64,000 nucleotides of DNA from Ensifer adhaerens (GCF_001270265.1 NZ_LGAP01000008.1:124001-188000), one strand, 5' to 3'; numbered from the stretch's first letter, positions 32,747 to 42,761 are shown. The notes: generated by a model from the letters alone, not told the origin. Program-made: numbers and translations.

Positions 32747-33571
32747 ATGAGGCTTTTGTTTCTGGGAGATATGGTGGGCAAGACGGGCCGCACGGCGGTC
32801 TGGGAGCGTCTTCCGGGACTGGTCGGAGACCTCAAGCTGGATTTCGTCATCGTCAACGGTGAGAACGCCGCCGGCGGCTTCGGCATCACCGAGGATATCT
32901 TTCTCGAGACGATCAATGCCGGTGCCGATGTCGTCACCACAGGCAACCATGTCTGGGACCAGAAGGAGGCCGTCGTCTTCTGCGAGCGGCACGATCAATT
33001 TCTGCGGCCGGCGAATTATCCCGCGGGCACGCCCGGGCGCGGATCGAACCTGTTCTTTGCCCGCAATGGCGCGCGTGTGCTCGTCGCCAATGTCATGGGT
33101 CGCGTCTTCATGCACCCTGAACTCGACGATCCCTTCAAGTCGGCCGAAGCGATCCTCGATGCCTGCCCGCTCGGCGAGCAGGCGGACGCCATCGTCTTCG
33201 ACTTTCATGCCGAGGCGACGAGCGAAAAGCAGTGCTTCGGTCATTTCGTCGACGGACGGGCCAGCCTCGTCGTCGGCACGCACACCCATGTGCCGACGGC
33301 CGACCATCAGATTCTCAATGGCGGCACCGCCTATATGAGCGACGCCGGCATGTGCGGCGACTACGATTCCTCGCTCGGCATGGACAAGGAAGAGCCGCTC
33401 AACCGCTTCATTTCGAAGATGCCGAAGGGGCGCTTCGAGGCGGCGTCCGGGCCGGCGACCATTTGCGGTCTCGGCGTCGAAATTTCCGACCGCACAGGCC
33501 TTGCCGAAAAGATCGCGCCGTTGCGCCTCGGCCCGAGATTGACAGAAACCATCCCGGACTTCTGGGCCTGA
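32747..33571 (+). CDS. YmdB-type metallophosphoesterase (TIGR00282 family)
   Basis: A 274-residue protein starting MRLLFLGDMVGKTGRTAVWE, which holds the first metal aspartate. VIVNGENAAGGFGI, TTGNHVWDQKEAV and DFHAEATSEK followed by VVGTHTHVPTAD provide the other metal ligands. Bacillus YmdB is a 2',3'-cyclic-nucleotide phosphodiesterase that affects RNA decay and biofilm choice; the rhizobial role is unknown. It follows the cyclo-ligase gene through a repeat and is probably in the same transcript. The length matches the family (264-275). Confidence 0.93.
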   Translation: MRLLFLGDMVGKTGRTAVWERLPGLVGDLKLDFVIVNGENAAGGFGITEDIFLETINAGADVVTTGNHVWDQKEAVVFCERHDQFLRPANYPAGTPGRGSNLFFARNGARVLVANVMGRVFMHPELDDPFKSAEAILDACPLGEQADAIVFDFHAEATSEKQCFGHFVDGRASLVVGTHTHVPTADHQILNGGTAYMSDAGMCGDYDSSLGMDKEEPLNRFISKMPKGRFEAASGPATICGLGVEISDRTGLAEKIAPLRLGPRLTETIPDFWA

Positions 33572-33852
33572 GCCATCCTCAAATTGACGATTTCCAGCCG
33601 CCGGATCGTCTCGCCCGCGCCTGACCAAGGCGCGGGTTTCAACGCGTATCACCTTCCCGGAATTGATTTTTTTCAAGGTGACAACCCGGCCAAATGATGG
33701 CAGGGTAACGCCACGTCAGCGCCGTCTCGGCCGCGGCCGACGTCAGCAAGTCTTCCATATTGAATACCATCCGCAGCACAGGATTGCGGGTTCGAAATGT
33801 CGCCGCAGGTATTCGGACGACCAATGTCCCGTGCCGGGCGTTCTCGATTTTA

Positions 33853-33957
33853 CTGCATGATTCCTTGGATCGACGTCGATTTAAGGAGAAGATCATGCAG
33901 CGAGTTTCAGGCGTGACAGCGTTCTTTGCGCGTCATATTTGATGCGCGGGGCGCTGT
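33853..33957. repeat. ~105-bp two-hairpin repeat (RIME1-like), copy B
   Basis: ctgcatgat...atcatgcag (33853-33900, core ccttggatcg-cgatttaagg) followed by acagcg...cgcgtc...gatgcgcg...cgctgt (33916-33957). Same orientation as copy C. It ends 21 bases before the RND adaptor ATG and fills the 3' part of the 407-base gap 33572-33978; the rest, 33572-33852, shows no convincing gene. Confidence 0.8.
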
Positions 33958-33978
33958 CGGTGCATTCGGAGAGCGTGC

Positions 33979-35133
33979 ATGTTTTCAAAGTGGCATTTGC
34001 CGATGATTTTCGGCGCTTCGATTTCCCTTTTCTCTGTGACGAGCGTGGTCGCGCAGGATGCGCAACTTCCCACGGTCACCGCCGCCAAGCCGGTCGTTCG
34101 CGATGTCATCGACAGCGACGAGTTCATCGGTCGCTTCGAAGCGGTCGATGAGGTTGCCATCCGCGCCCGCGTCGGCGGCTATCTCGACGAGGTGAACTTC
34201 ACCGATGGTGCTCTGGTGAAGAAGGGCGACAAGCTCTTCGTCATCGATCAGCGCCCCTATCGCACCGCGCTGTCACAGGCGGAGGCGACGCTCGAGTCAG
34301 CGCGTTCGTCTCTCGCCTTTGCCGAAACGCAGTTCAAGCGGACGGAATCCCTGACCGGGACCGGCACGCTCTCCGTCTCGACGCTTGACGATCACCGCCG
34401 GGAACTGCTTTCGGCACAGGCCAGTGTGCGCGGAGCGGAAGCCGCGGTCGAACGCGCCAAGCTCGATCTCGACTACACGACCATCAGTGCGCCGCTGACC
34501 GGCCGCGTCGACCGCCGGCTGATCTCGACGGGCAACCTCGTCCAGGCGGACCAGACCGTGCTGACGACGATCGTTTCGCTCGACCCGATCGATTTCTATT
34601 TCGACGTCGATGAACGTCGTCTGCTTTCCTATGCGCGTGTTGCCCGTGAACGCGGCAGCGCCCTGCAGGAGGGCGGCGGCGCGCTCGACGTTATGGTCAC
34701 GATCGCCGACGCCAACGAGGCGCCCTTCAAGGGCAAGCTCGATTTTGCCGAGAACCGGCTGGACCAGGCGAGCGGCACGATGCGGGTGCGCGCCCGCTTC
34801 GACAATCCCAATTTCGTGCTGCAGCCCGGCCTCTTCGGCCGTGCGGAGCTGGAGGGCTCGAACACCTACAAGGCCGTGCTCGTTCCGGATGAAGCAATCG
34901 GCGCCGACCAGAACGAACGCATCGTCTACGAAGTGCGCGAAGACGGCACCGTCGCGACCAAGCCGGTGCGGCTGGGTCCCAAGCTGCACGGCTACCGCGT
35001 CATTCGCAGCGGCATGACCGGCGACGAAACCATTGTGGTCAACGGCCTGATGCGGGCACGGCCGGGCACGAAGGTGAAGCCGGAATTAGTCGAACTGCCT
35101 CCCGAAGCTCAGGCGACAGGGAGCGCGCAATGA
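33979..35133 (+). CDS. RND efflux periplasmic adaptor (HlyD/AcrA family)
   Basis: A 384-residue membrane-fusion protein linking an RND pump to an outer-membrane channel. It has a cleavable leader (MIFGASISLFSVTSVVAQDA) without a lipobox cysteine, so it is probably not a lipoprotein, unlike E. coli AcrA. The lipoyl half-motifs AIRARVGGYLDEVNFTDGAL and LDYTTISAPLTGRVDRRLIS flank a coiled-coil hairpin (about residues 95-160). The barrel and membrane-proximal domains follow. Its stop overlaps the pump ATG by 4 bases. No repressor or TolC gene is adjacent. Confidence 0.94.
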   Translation: MFSKWHLPMIFGASISLFSVTSVVAQDAQLPTVTAAKPVVRDVIDSDEFIGRFEAVDEVAIRARVGGYLDEVNFTDGALVKKGDKLFVIDQRPYRTALSQAEATLESARSSLAFAETQFKRTESLTGTGTLSVSTLDDHRRELLSAQASVRGAEAAVERAKLDLDYTTISAPLTGRVDRRLISTGNLVQADQTVLTTIVSLDPIDFYFDVDERRLLSYARVARERGSALQEGGGALDVMVTIADANEAPFKGKLDFAENRLDQASGTMRVRARFDNPNFVLQPGLFGRAELEGSNTYKAVLVPDEAIGADQNERIVYEVREDGTVATKPVRLGPKLHGYRVIRSGMTGDETIVVNGLMRARPGTKVKPELVELPPEAQATGSAQ

Positions 35134-38100
35134 GGTTTGCCCATTTCTTCGTCGACCGCCCGATCTTCGCATCGGTGCTTTCGATCGTATTGCTGATCGT
35201 CGGCAGCATCGCCTACTTCCAGCTGCCGGTGGCGCAGTACCCGGAAATCGCTCCGCCGACGATCGTCGTTCGAACGGCCTATCCGGGCGCCGATGCCGAA
35301 ACCATCGCCAACACGGTGGCGACGCCGCTAGAGCAGGAAATCAACGGCGTCGAGAACATGCTCTACATGTCCTCCTATTCGACCGCTGACGGCTCGATGG
35401 CGCTGACGATCACCTTCAAGCTCGGAACGGACCTCGATCAGGCCCAGGTTCTGGTGCAGAACCGTGTGTCCATCGCCGAACCCCGCCTGCCCGAAGATGT
35501 CCGGCGCATCGGCATCACCACGGCCAAGAGTTCGCCCGACCTGATGATGGTCGTGCATCTGCTGTCGCCGAGCGAGCGCTACGACCAGCTCTACGTCTCG
35601 AACTATGCCCGCACCCGCATCCGCGATCTCCTGGTTCGTCTCGACGGCGTCGGCGACGTCATCCTGTTCGGCGAGCGCGAATATGCCCTGCGTGTCTGGC
35701 TCGATCCGGAGAAACTCTCGGCCTATGCAATGACGGCCGGCGACGTCGTGCAGGCGCTGCGCGAGCAGAACGTACAGGTGTCCGGCGGTTCGATCGGCGC
35801 GCCGCCGACGCCGGGTGACAGCGCGTTTCAATATACGGTCACGACCGATGGCCGCTTCAGCGATGCCCGGCAGTTCCGCTACGTCATCGTCAAGGCGACG
35901 GAGAGCGGGCGCCTGGTGCAGTTGCAGGACGTGGCGCGCATCGAGCTCGGCGCCCGCGAATACGTCAACAACAGCTATCTGGACGGCAGCCCGGCCGTGG
36001 CGCTCGGCATCTTCTCGCGGCCGGGCACCAATGCGCTCGACGCGGCCGACGCGATCCAGAAAGTGATGACGGACGTTTCGAAGGACTTTCCCGAGGGTCT
36101 CGAATATCGGATCGTCTACAATCCGACCGAGTTCATCTCCGAATCGATCAACGAGGTCTACAAGACGATCGGCGAAGCTGCCATTCTGGTGGCACTCGTG
36201 GTTCTCGTCTTCCTGCAATCCTGGCGCACGGCGATCATCCCGATCGTGGCGATCCCGGTGTCGCTGGTCGGCACCTTCGCGTTCCTCTACGCTTTCGGCT
36301 TCTCGCTCAACATGCTGACATTGTTCGGCCTGGTGCTGGCGATCGGTATCGTCGTCGACGACGCCATCGTCGTGGTCGAGAACGTCGAGCGGAACCTGGC
36401 GCGCGGCATGAGCCCGCGCGAGGCGTCGCACGTGACCATGGACGAAGTGGGCGCAGCGGTCATCGCGATCTCGCTGGTGCTGACCGCCGTCTTCATCCCG
36501 ACGGCCTTCATCCCCGGTATTGCCGGCCAGTTCTATCTGCAGTTCGCCGTCACGATTTCTGTGGCGACGGTGATCTCCGCTTTCAATTCGCTGACGCTGT
36601 CGCCGGCGCTCGCGGCAATCCTGTTGAAACCGCACGAGAACGATCACCACGAAAGCGGCAATCCGCTGACCCGGCTTGGCCGGTCGCTGGCGAACGGCTT
36701 CAACAATGGTTTCGACCGCATAGCTGAAGGCTACGCCTGGATCGTGCGCAAGCTGGTTTCGACAAAAACGGCGCTCGCTGCGGCGCTCATCGTCTTCGTC
36801 GGCCTGCTCGGCGCCACCTGGTATATGGCGCAGATCGTGCCGAGCGGCTTCGTACCGACCATGGACCAGGGTTACGCCATCGTCGTCATCCAGCTTCCGG
36901 ATGGTGCTTCGCTCGATCGTACCGATGCAGTGGTCAAGCGCGCGTCGAAGATCATCCAGGAGGTGCCCGGCGTGAAGAGCGCGGTCGCCTTTGCCGGCTT
37001 CAACGGTGCGACCTTCACCAACGCCTCCAATTCGGGCGTGGTCTTCGCCCCCTTCGAGAGTTTCGAGGAGCGCTTGAAGCACGGCCAGAGTGCCAACCAG
37101 ATCATCGGCGAGCTCTATGGCAGCCTGCAGAGCATCCAGGAAGCCTTCATCATTGCCGTACCGCCACCGTCGGTGCGCGGTATCGGCAACTCCGGCGGCT
37201 TCAAGATGCAGATCATGGATCGACAGAGCGCCGACATGCGCCGGGTGCTGGGGCTTGCCTATCAGATGATGGGCGCCGCCAATCAGACCGAGGGGCTGAC
37301 CGGGGTCTTTACGACGTTCTCAGCGTCGAGCCCGCAATATTTCCTGGCGATCGACCGCGACAAGGCGAGGACCTTGAACGTGCCGATCCCGAATATCTTC
37401 GAGGCACTGTCGATCAATCTCGGCACGTCCTATGTCAACGACTTCAACGCCTTCGGCCGCGTCTATCAGGTGCGGGCGCAGGCCGATCAGCAATATCGTC
37501 TGGAGCGGGACGATATTCTGGCGCTGAAGGTCCGTTCGGCCACCGGCGCCCTGGTGCCGATGGGCACGCTGGTGGAGATCCGCGACACGGCGGGTCCTGC
37601 CCTCGTGCAGCGCTACAACATGTACGTATCGGTGCCGATACAGGGCAACCCTGCGCCCGGCGTTTCGACCGGTACGGCTCTCGACAAAATGGAGGCGCTC
37701 GCCGCCCAAATCTTGCCGCAGGGAACGACCTTCGAGTGGACGGAACTCGCCTTCCAGGAACGCCAGACTGGCAACACCGCGGTGTTCATCTTCGCGCTGT
37801 CGGTCGTCTTCGTGTTCCTGGCGCTGGCAGCGCAGTATGAAAGCTGGGTCCTGCCGCTGGCGATCATCCTGATCGTGCCGCTCGGGGTGCTCTCGGCACT
37901 CATCGGCGTGTTCGTGCGGGGGCTCGACAACAACGTGCTGACCCAGATCGGGTTGATCGTGCTGATCGGGCTTGCGGCGAAGAACGCGATCCTGATTGTC
38001 GAGTTCGCCCGACAAGGTGAGGATGAGGGGAAAACGCCGATCGATGCGGCGGTCGAGGCCAGCCAGTTGCGCCTGCGGCCGATCCTGATGACCGCCTTCG

Positions 38101-38309
38101 CCTTCATTCTCGGCGTCGTGCCGTTGGTGATCGCCACAGGCCCGGGCGCGGAAATGCGCCAGTCGCTCGGAACGGCGGTGTTTTCCGGCATGCTGGGCGT
38201 GACCTTCCTCGGCCTGTTCCTGACGCCGGTCTTCTACGTCGCGCTGCGTTCGTTCCGCCGGCGCAAGCCGGTTGCGGCGAGCGAGCCGATGGCGACACCG
38301 GCCGAGTAA
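35130..38309 (+). CDS. RND multidrug efflux permease (HAE1 family)
   Basis: A 1059-residue inner-membrane trimer subunit, proton-driven, 12 helices. Typical features: MRFAHFFVDRPIFASVLSIV N-terminus, the TM4 aspartates in GLVLAIGIVVDDAIVVVENV, GFVPTMDQGYAIVVIQLPDG in the second porter domain, and TM10 lysine in LIGLAAKNAILIVEFARQ. It resembles AcrB/MexB/BepE. It is translationally coupled to the adaptor. It has a long C-terminal tail (about 15 residues) and a GAAA-loop terminator downstream. Substrates are probably drugs, detergents or plant phenolics (family inference). Confidence 0.96.
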   Translation: MRFAHFFVDRPIFASVLSIVLLIVGSIAYFQLPVAQYPEIAPPTIVVRTAYPGADAETIANTVATPLEQEINGVENMLYMSSYSTADGSMALTITFKLGTDLDQAQVLVQNRVSIAEPRLPEDVRRIGITTAKSSPDLMMVVHLLSPSERYDQLYVSNYARTRIRDLLVRLDGVGDVILFGEREYALRVWLDPEKLSAYAMTAGDVVQALREQNVQVSGGSIGAPPTPGDSAFQYTVTTDGRFSDARQFRYVIVKATESGRLVQLQDVARIELGAREYVNNSYLDGSPAVALGIFSRPGTNALDAADAIQKVMTDVSKDFPEGLEYRIVYNPTEFISESINEVYKTIGEAAILVALVVLVFLQSWRTAIIPIVAIPVSLVGTFAFLYAFGFSLNMLTLFGLVLAIGIVVDDAIVVVENVERNLARGMSPREASHVTMDEVGAAVIAISLVLTAVFIPTAFIPGIAGQFYLQFAVTISVATVISAFNSLTLSPALAAILLKPHENDHHESGNPLTRLGRSLANGFNNGFDRIAEGYAWIVRKLVSTKTALAAALIVFVGLLGATWYMAQIVPSGFVPTMDQGYAIVVIQLPDGASLDRTDAVVKRASKIIQEVPGVKSAVAFAGFNGATFTNASNSGVVFAPFESFEERLKHGQSANQIIGELYGSLQSIQEAFIIAVPPPSVRGIGNSGGFKMQIMDRQSADMRRVLGLAYQMMGAANQTEGLTGVFTTFSASSPQYFLAIDRDKARTLNVPIPNIFEALSINLGTSYVNDFNAFGRVYQVRAQADQQYRLERDDILALKVRSATGALVPMGTLVEIRDTAGPALVQRYNMYVSVPIQGNPAPGVSTGTALDKMEALAAQILPQGTTFEWTELAFQERQTGNTAVFIFALSVVFVFLALAAQYESWVLPLAIILIVPLGVLSALIGVFVRGLDNNVLTQIGLIVLIGLAAKNAILIVEFARQGEDEGKTPIDAAVEASQLRLRPILMTAFAFILGVVPLVIATGPGAEMRQSLGTAVFSGMLGVTFLGLFLTPVFYVALRSFRRRKPVAASEPMATPAE

Positions 38310-38333
38310 CCCGAGCCACACTCCTTGTGATCC

Positions 38334-38364
38334 AACGCCCCGGCGGAAACGCCGGGGCGTTTCG
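38334..38364 (+). terminator. Terminator after the RND operon
   Basis: Twelve-base stem aacgccccggcg / cgccggggcgtt closed by a GAAA tetraloop and followed by tttcgttg. A very stable hairpin with a modest U-tail. No gene is seen between here and 38604. Confidence 0.8.
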
Positions 38365-38604
38365 TTGTGAACAGGGCGCTCGGCACTGTTCGCAATGCCA
38401 GCACAATGACGCAAACGTGAGCGCCTGCTCGCCCTTTGCGGCTGGACGTGACGGCGCGCTTGAACAATCCTCCGTTCGCCCGTGACGGCGGCGTTTCTCG
38501 ACCTGGACGCGTTCGCTGCCGATACTGTCGAACGGCCGCACGGCCTGTACCCAAGCCGAAATCTGCTTGAGCACAGGGTATGCGCGAGGTGTGAAAGGGG
38601 AAGG

Positions 38605-39441
38605 ATGATGCTCCGCTACCTTGCCTACACTTTTGCTGCCATCTGGCTTCTGCATGCCCTCTGGCCATCGGTCGCGCATGCACAGGCAGCGCCCGCGCAG
38701 GTAAGCCAATGCCAGGCGATTGCCGAGACGTTGCCGCAGGCCACTTTCGCCAGTTTCACACCGGCCGCCGCCACCGAAGGGCAAACGGCCGCTGGTGAAG
38801 TGACGATCACCTATCTCGGTCATTCCACCTTTCTGATCGAGACGCCCGGCGGCGTTTCGATCGCCACGGACTATAACGGCTGGTTCCGCCCGTCGGCGCC
38901 GCCGACGGTGGTGACGATGAACAAGGCGCATTCCAGCCACTACACATTGACGCCGGATCCGGCGATCAACACGGTGCTGCACGGTTGGGGTGACGATGGC
39001 GAGCCGGCTCGGCACGACCTCGTCGTCGGCGACACTTATATCCGCAATGTCACCACGGACATTCGCTCCGGCGCCACGACGATGGAGCACGATGGCACCT
39101 CCATCTTCATCTTCGAGGTGGCGGGCCTGTGCATCGGCCATCTCGGCCATCTGCACCATGAGCTCGACGACAGCCACTACCGGCAGATCGGCAGGCTCGA
39201 CGTGCTGATGGTGCCGGTCGATGGCGGGCTGACGATGGGAGCCGAAAGCATGAGCCGTGTGGTTTCGCGGCTGCGCGCAGCACTGATCCTGCCGATGCAT
39301 CGGCGCGGACCCCCGATCAATGCCTTCCTCGATATGTTCGGCGATGATTTCGACAGGAGCTTCGCGACAGGGGCGAGCGTCAAAGTTTCGCTGCGTTCCT
39401 TGCCAAGCAAACCACTGATTTATATTCTCCAGGGCGTCTGA
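38605..39441 (+). CDS. Exported MBL-fold (UlaG-like) metallohydrolase
   Basis: About 278 residues. The leader is MMLRYLAYTFAAIWLLHALWPSVAHAQ, a Sec signal peptide. The mature part has VTITYLGHSTFLIETPGGVSIATDYNGW, the beta-lactamase-fold opening of UlaG-like proteins, but the HxHxDH metal motif is replaced by NKAHSSHYT; ICIGHLGHLHHEL and ILPMHRRGP carry later histidines, so one metal site may survive. The start is at aaggATGATG; the open frame upstream from 38482 is not plausible. Next gene follows by 17 bases. Substrate unknown. Confidence 0.85.
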   Translation: MMLRYLAYTFAAIWLLHALWPSVAHAQAAPAQVSQCQAIAETLPQATFASFTPAAATEGQTAAGEVTITYLGHSTFLIETPGGVSIATDYNGWFRPSAPPTVVTMNKAHSSHYTLTPDPAINTVLHGWGDDGEPARHDLVVGDTYIRNVTTDIRSGATTMEHDGTSIFIFEVAGLCIGHLGHLHHELDDSHYRQIGRLDVLMVPVDGGLTMGAESMSRVVSRLRAALILPMHRRGPPINAFLDMFGDDFDRSFATGASVKVSLRSLPSKPLIYILQGV

Positions 39442-39457
39442 ACATCGGGATTGCCCA

Positions 39458-39940
39458 ATGAAGTTGTCAGTGGTCGGCGTACTCGTCTTTTTGTCCCTTT
39501 CAACCATGGCTCAGGCCGGCGGCGCGCCGGCGCCGCGCATGCCGTCCCCCGATACTCAGCAATCGCAAAGCGTTCCCCTGGCGACTGTCGCGCCCGTTGT
39601 CGAGCAGGAGGAGTTCGTGATGCCGTCCGGCAATATCGGCTGCATCTATACGCCCGCGGGCGGCACGGCGACCTACCAGCCTGATGACGGCGGGCCGGAA
39701 CTCGCCTGCGATATCATCGCGCCGCGTTATGTCAGGGCAACGCTTGGGCGCGCCGGTGCGGCAACGATCAATCGCGAGGTTGGCGATCCCAGTTGCTGTT
39801 CTGCCGGGCCGGTGCTCGAATACGGGGCGACATGGTCGGGCGGTCCCTTTTCCTGCATCTCGGAACGAACCGGTCTTTCCTGCCGCCGCGAGGACGGTCA
39901 TGCCTTCGTTCTCAGCCGCGCAAGCATCTCCGCCAACTGA
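39458..39940 (+). CDS. Secreted DUF6636-like cysteine-containing protein
   Basis: A 160-residue protein with signal peptide [20 protein letters not shown]. The mature part has [16 protein letters not shown], then [37 protein letters not shown]. The MPSGNIGC ... GLxCxxxxGHxFxLSRA frame resembles DUF6636, a secreted domain with conserved disulfides. Function unknown. It follows the MBL gene by 17 bases and probably shares its transcript; both products are exported. Confidence 0.75.
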   Translation: MKLSVVGVLVFLSLSTMAQAGGAPAPRMPSPDTQQSQSVPLATVAPVVEQEEFVMPSGNIGCIYTPAGGTATYQPDDGGPELACDIIAPRYVRATLGRAGAATINREVGDPSCCSAGPVLEYGATWSGGPFSCISERTGLSCRREDGHAFVLSRASISAN

Positions 39941-40026
39941 AAAGAAACGCCCCCTGCTGGACGGAAAGCGGCAATAAAACTATAAGGCGCCCCATTCCAT
40001 TCAAATTCATGCATGCAGAGGGTGCC

Positions 40027-40773
40027 ATGGCTGGCCATTCACAGTTCAAGAACATCATGCACCGCAAGGGCCGTCAGGATGCGGTGCGCTCGAAAATGTT
40101 TTCCAAGCTCGCGCGCGAAATCACGGTTGCCGCCAAGACCGGCATGCCCGATCCGGCAATGAACGCGCGCCTGCGTCTGGCGATCCAGAACGCCAAGGCG
40201 CAGTCGATGCCGAAGGACAACATCGAACGTGCGATCAAGAAGGCCTCCGGCGGCGACGCGGAGAACTACGAAGAAGTCCGTTACGAAGGCTACGGCCCGG
40301 GCGGCGTCGCCGTTATCGTCGAGGCGCTGACCGACAACCGCAATCGTACCGCCTCCAACGTTCGCTCGACCTTCACCAAGGCCGGCGGCGCGCTCGGTGA
40401 AACCGGTTCGGTTTCCTTCTCCTTCGACCGCGTCGGCGAGATTACCTACAAGCTTTCCGTCGGCGATGCCGACAAGGTGATGGAAGCTGCCATCGAAGCT
40501 GGCGCTGACGACGTGACGACCGACGAGGAAGGCCACACGATCATCTGCGGTTTCGAGGCCATCGGCGAAGTTTCCAAGGCGCTCGAAGATACACTCGGCG
40601 AAGCCGAAACCGTCAATGCGATCTGGAAGGCCCAGAACACCGTGCCGGTCGACGAGGAGAAGGCACAGTCGCTGATGAAGCTCATCGATATCCTCGAAGA
40701 CGACGACGACGTCCAGAACGTCTATTCGAATTTCGAAGTGTCCGACGAAGTCATGGCGAAGCTTTCGGCCTGA
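40027..40773 (+). CDS. yebC: YebC/PmpR family transcription/translation factor
   Basis: A 248-residue DUF28 protein. [20 protein letters not shown] (SKxxxI-type start), [20 protein letters not shown] and [20 protein letters not shown] are diagnostic. YebC proteins bind DNA near promoters in some bacteria and rescue ribosomes stalled on proline stretches in others. The ATG at 40027 follows gagggtgcc. In many proteobacteria yebC precedes ruvC; here a HAD gene and an opposite-strand gene lie between. A RIME-like repeat and terminator follow. Confidence 0.96.
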   Translation: MAGHSQFKNIMHRKGRQDAVRSKMFSKLAREITVAAKTGMPDPAMNARLRLAIQNAKAQSMPKDNIERAIKKASGGDAENYEEVRYEGYGPGGVAVIVEALTDNRNRTASNVRSTFTKAGGALGETGSVSFSFDRVGEITYKLSVGDADKVMEAAIEAGADDVTTDEEGHTIICGFEAIGEVSKALEDTLGEAETVNAIWKAQNTVPVDEEKAQSLMKLIDILEDDDDVQNVYSNFEVSDEVMAKLSA

Positions 40774-40789
40774 GCCGGATCTTTCGGTC

Positions 40790-40893
40790 CTGCATGTTTC
40801 CTTAAATCCCATCCGATTTAAGGACAAAAACATGCAGCGATTGAAGTTGCTACAGCGACCTTTGCGCGTCCAATAGGACGCGCGGCGCTGTAG
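40790..40893. repeat. ~105-bp two-hairpin repeat (RIME1-like), copy C
   Basis: ctgcatgttt...aaacatgcag (40790-40837, core ccttaaatccc-atccgatttaagg) then ctacagcg...gcgcgtccaataggacgcgc...cgctgtag (40850-40893). It is immediately downstream of yebC and matches copies A and B in both palindromes. Confidence 0.8.
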
Positions 40894-40905
40894 AGATTTT
40901 GATCT

Positions 40906-40933
40906 ACCCGTGTCCGACAGGGCGCGGGTTTTT
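40906..40933 (+). terminator. Terminator after yebC
   Basis: Stem acccgtgtc / ggcgcgggt with two G:U pairs and a 6-base loop, followed by ttttt. It is 16 bases before the HAD ATG. Confidence 0.65.
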
Positions 40934-40948
40934 CTTTGGGTATCACAG

Positions 40949-41584
40949 ATGACATATGAATTCGCGATCTTCGACTTCGACGGCACGCTTGCCGATACCG
41001 CGGAGTGGTTCATGGCGGCGAGCAACCTTGCCGCTGCACACTTCGGATTTCGCCAGCTGTCCGTCGAGGAGTTCAAGGGGCTGCGTGCCATGGGCAGCCG
41101 CGAGATCATCGCGCATATGGGCATGCCGATGTGGAAGCTGCCACGGATCGCCAGTTTCATGCGACAGGAGATGGCGGCCCAGACTCAGGCGATCCGGCTC
41201 TTTCCCGGTGTATCGGACATGCTGGTCGGGTTGAAGTCGGACGGCATCGGCATCGCGGTCGTCAGTTCAAATGGCGAAGCGGCGATCCGCAGGGCGCTGG
41301 GCGAGACCGCCTCAACCATCGACTTGTTCGAATGCGGCGCCACCCTGTTCGGCAAGGCGCAGCACTTCAAGAGGGTCGTCAAGTTCGCCGGTGTCGACCC
41401 GTCGCGCATCCTTGCAATCGGCGACGAGGCCCGCGACATCGAGGCAGCCCGCAAGGCGCGCATCGCCGCCGGTGCCGTCGGCTGGGGCTACGCCGACCCG
41501 GCGTTTCTGAAATCGCTTGGGCCGGATCGTTTCTTCGATCGCATGGACGAGATCCTGCTCGCCTTCCAGGCTGCGAACGGCTGA
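40949..41584 (+). CDS. HAD superfamily phosphatase (phosphoglycolate phosphatase-like)
   Basis: A 211-residue haloacid-dehalogenase-fold hydrolase. Motif I is FDFDGTLADT (nucleophile Asp); the cap domain follows; motif II is VVSSN, a lysine occurs in TLFGKAQHFKRVVK, and motif IV is AIGDEARDIEAARKA. The pattern suits the Gph/PhnX-like branch, acting on small phosphomonoesters. The ATG at 40949 is chosen because FDFDGT must start within about ten residues; the ribosome site is weak. The next gene is convergent, 4 bases away. Confidence 0.9.
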   Translation: MTYEFAIFDFDGTLADTAEWFMAASNLAAAHFGFRQLSVEEFKGLRAMGSREIIAHMGMPMWKLPRIASFMRQEMAAQTQAIRLFPGVSDMLVGLKSDGIGIAVVSSNGEAAIRRALGETASTIDLFECGATLFGKAQHFKRVVKFAGVDPSRILAIGDEARDIEAARKARIAAGAVGWGYADPAFLKSLGPDRFFDRMDEILLAFQAANG

Positions 41585-41588
41585 CCGG

Positions 41589-42590
41589 TCACGCCGCCTT
41601 CGAAAGCTGCTGCTGCGCCTCGGCGAAGAGGCGCAGCGATTTGAGCCGGGCCCCCATGTCGAAGATCGGCATCGAGATGATCAGTTCGTCGGCCTTTGTC
41701 TGGCCAAGGAACGTTTCGATCTTCCTGCGGATCGTCTCCGGCCCGCCGACGATGGCATAGGACATCGCGTGATCGACGAAGATCTTTTCATCCGAACTCC
41801 ACAAACCATCCATGGACGCGATCGGTGCCGGGAACCGGCCACGGGCGTTGCGTCGCAGGGCAACGAAGGATTGCTGCATCGAGGTGAAGAGGTAGTTTGC
41901 CTCCTCATCGGTCTCTGCCGCCACGCCCATGACGCCGACCATCACATGCGGCTTGGCTAGCGTTTCCGAAGGCGTGAAACGCTCGCGATAGATCTCGAGC
42001 GCCGACAGCAGCATGTCAGGTGCGAAATGTGAGGCAAACGCAAAGGGCAGGCCGAGCATGCCGGCAAGATGGGCGCTGTAGTGGCTCGAGCCCAGGAGCC
42101 AGATCGGTACGTTGGTGTCGGCACCTGGAACCGCGATGATCGTCTGATCCTCGGCGACGGGGCCGAGCAGCGCCTGCAGTTCGACGACGTCGTTGGGGAA
42201 GTTGTTGGCGCTCGCTTCCATGTTGCGGCGCAAGGCCTGGGCGGTGCGCATGTCGGTGCCGGGCGCGCGGCCAAGCCCGAGGTCGATGCGGCCGGGATAG
42301 AGCGCGGCAAGCGTTCCGAACTGCTCGGCGATCACCAGCGGCGAGTGATTGGGCAGCATGATGCCGCCGGAGCCGACGCGGATTGTCCTCGTTCCTGCCG
42401 CCACATGGGAGATGACGATCGAGGTCGCAGCGCTGGCGATGCCCTTCATGCCGTGGTGTTCGGCCAGCCAGAAGCGCTTGTAGCCGTTTTCTTCGGCGGC
42501 CTGCGCCAGCAGCCTCGAGTTTTCCAGCGACTGGGCGACGCTGCCGCCTTCGGTGATCGGGGAGAGATCGAGAACGGAGAACGTCGCCAT
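41589..42590 (-). CDS. LLM-class flavin-dependent monooxygenase
   Basis: A 333-residue bacterial-luciferase-like TIM-barrel oxidoreductase. [57 protein letters not shown] and [13 protein letters not shown] match the MsnO8/YhbW single-component branch that uses FMNH2. The ATG at 42588-42590 is used; a TTG two codons upstream is an unlikely alternative. The gene is convergent with the HAD gene and divergent from ruvC. Substrate unknown. Confidence 0.92.
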   Translation of the reverse strand: MATFSVLDLSPITEGGSVAQSLENSRLLAQAAEENGYKRFWLAEHHGMKGIASAATSIVISHVAAGTRTIRVGSGGIMLPNHSPLVIAEQFGTLAALYPGRIDLGLGRAPGTDMRTAQALRRNMEASANNFPNDVVELQALLGPVAEDQTIIAVPGADTNVPIWLLGSSHYSAHLAGMLGLPFAFASHFAPDMLLSALEIYRERFTPSETLAKPHVMVGVMGVAAETDEEANYLFTSMQQSFVALRRNARGRFPAPIASMDGLWSSDEKIFVDHAMSYAIVGGPETIRRKIETFLGQTKADELIISMPIFDMGARLKSLRLFAEAQQQLSKAA

Positions 42591-42761
42591 GAGCAAGGCC
42601 TTTGTTGAGCAAAATTGATTGAATGGCTATGTAAGGTCAAAATTCCTCAATCCAAGGGCCGCCGTTAAGATTTCCGGCAAGGGCGCCTGTGTCATGTGGA
42701 TGTTTTTGTTTTGTTCACTTTTTGCTGGCAGCGTCCGGACACGCAGCATAGGGTGAATTTC

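Noticed and set aside
33639-33896. 85-residue minus-strand frame in the gap before the RND adaptor
   Set aside because: It overlaps the RIME-like repeat, has no ribosome site and no domain pattern.
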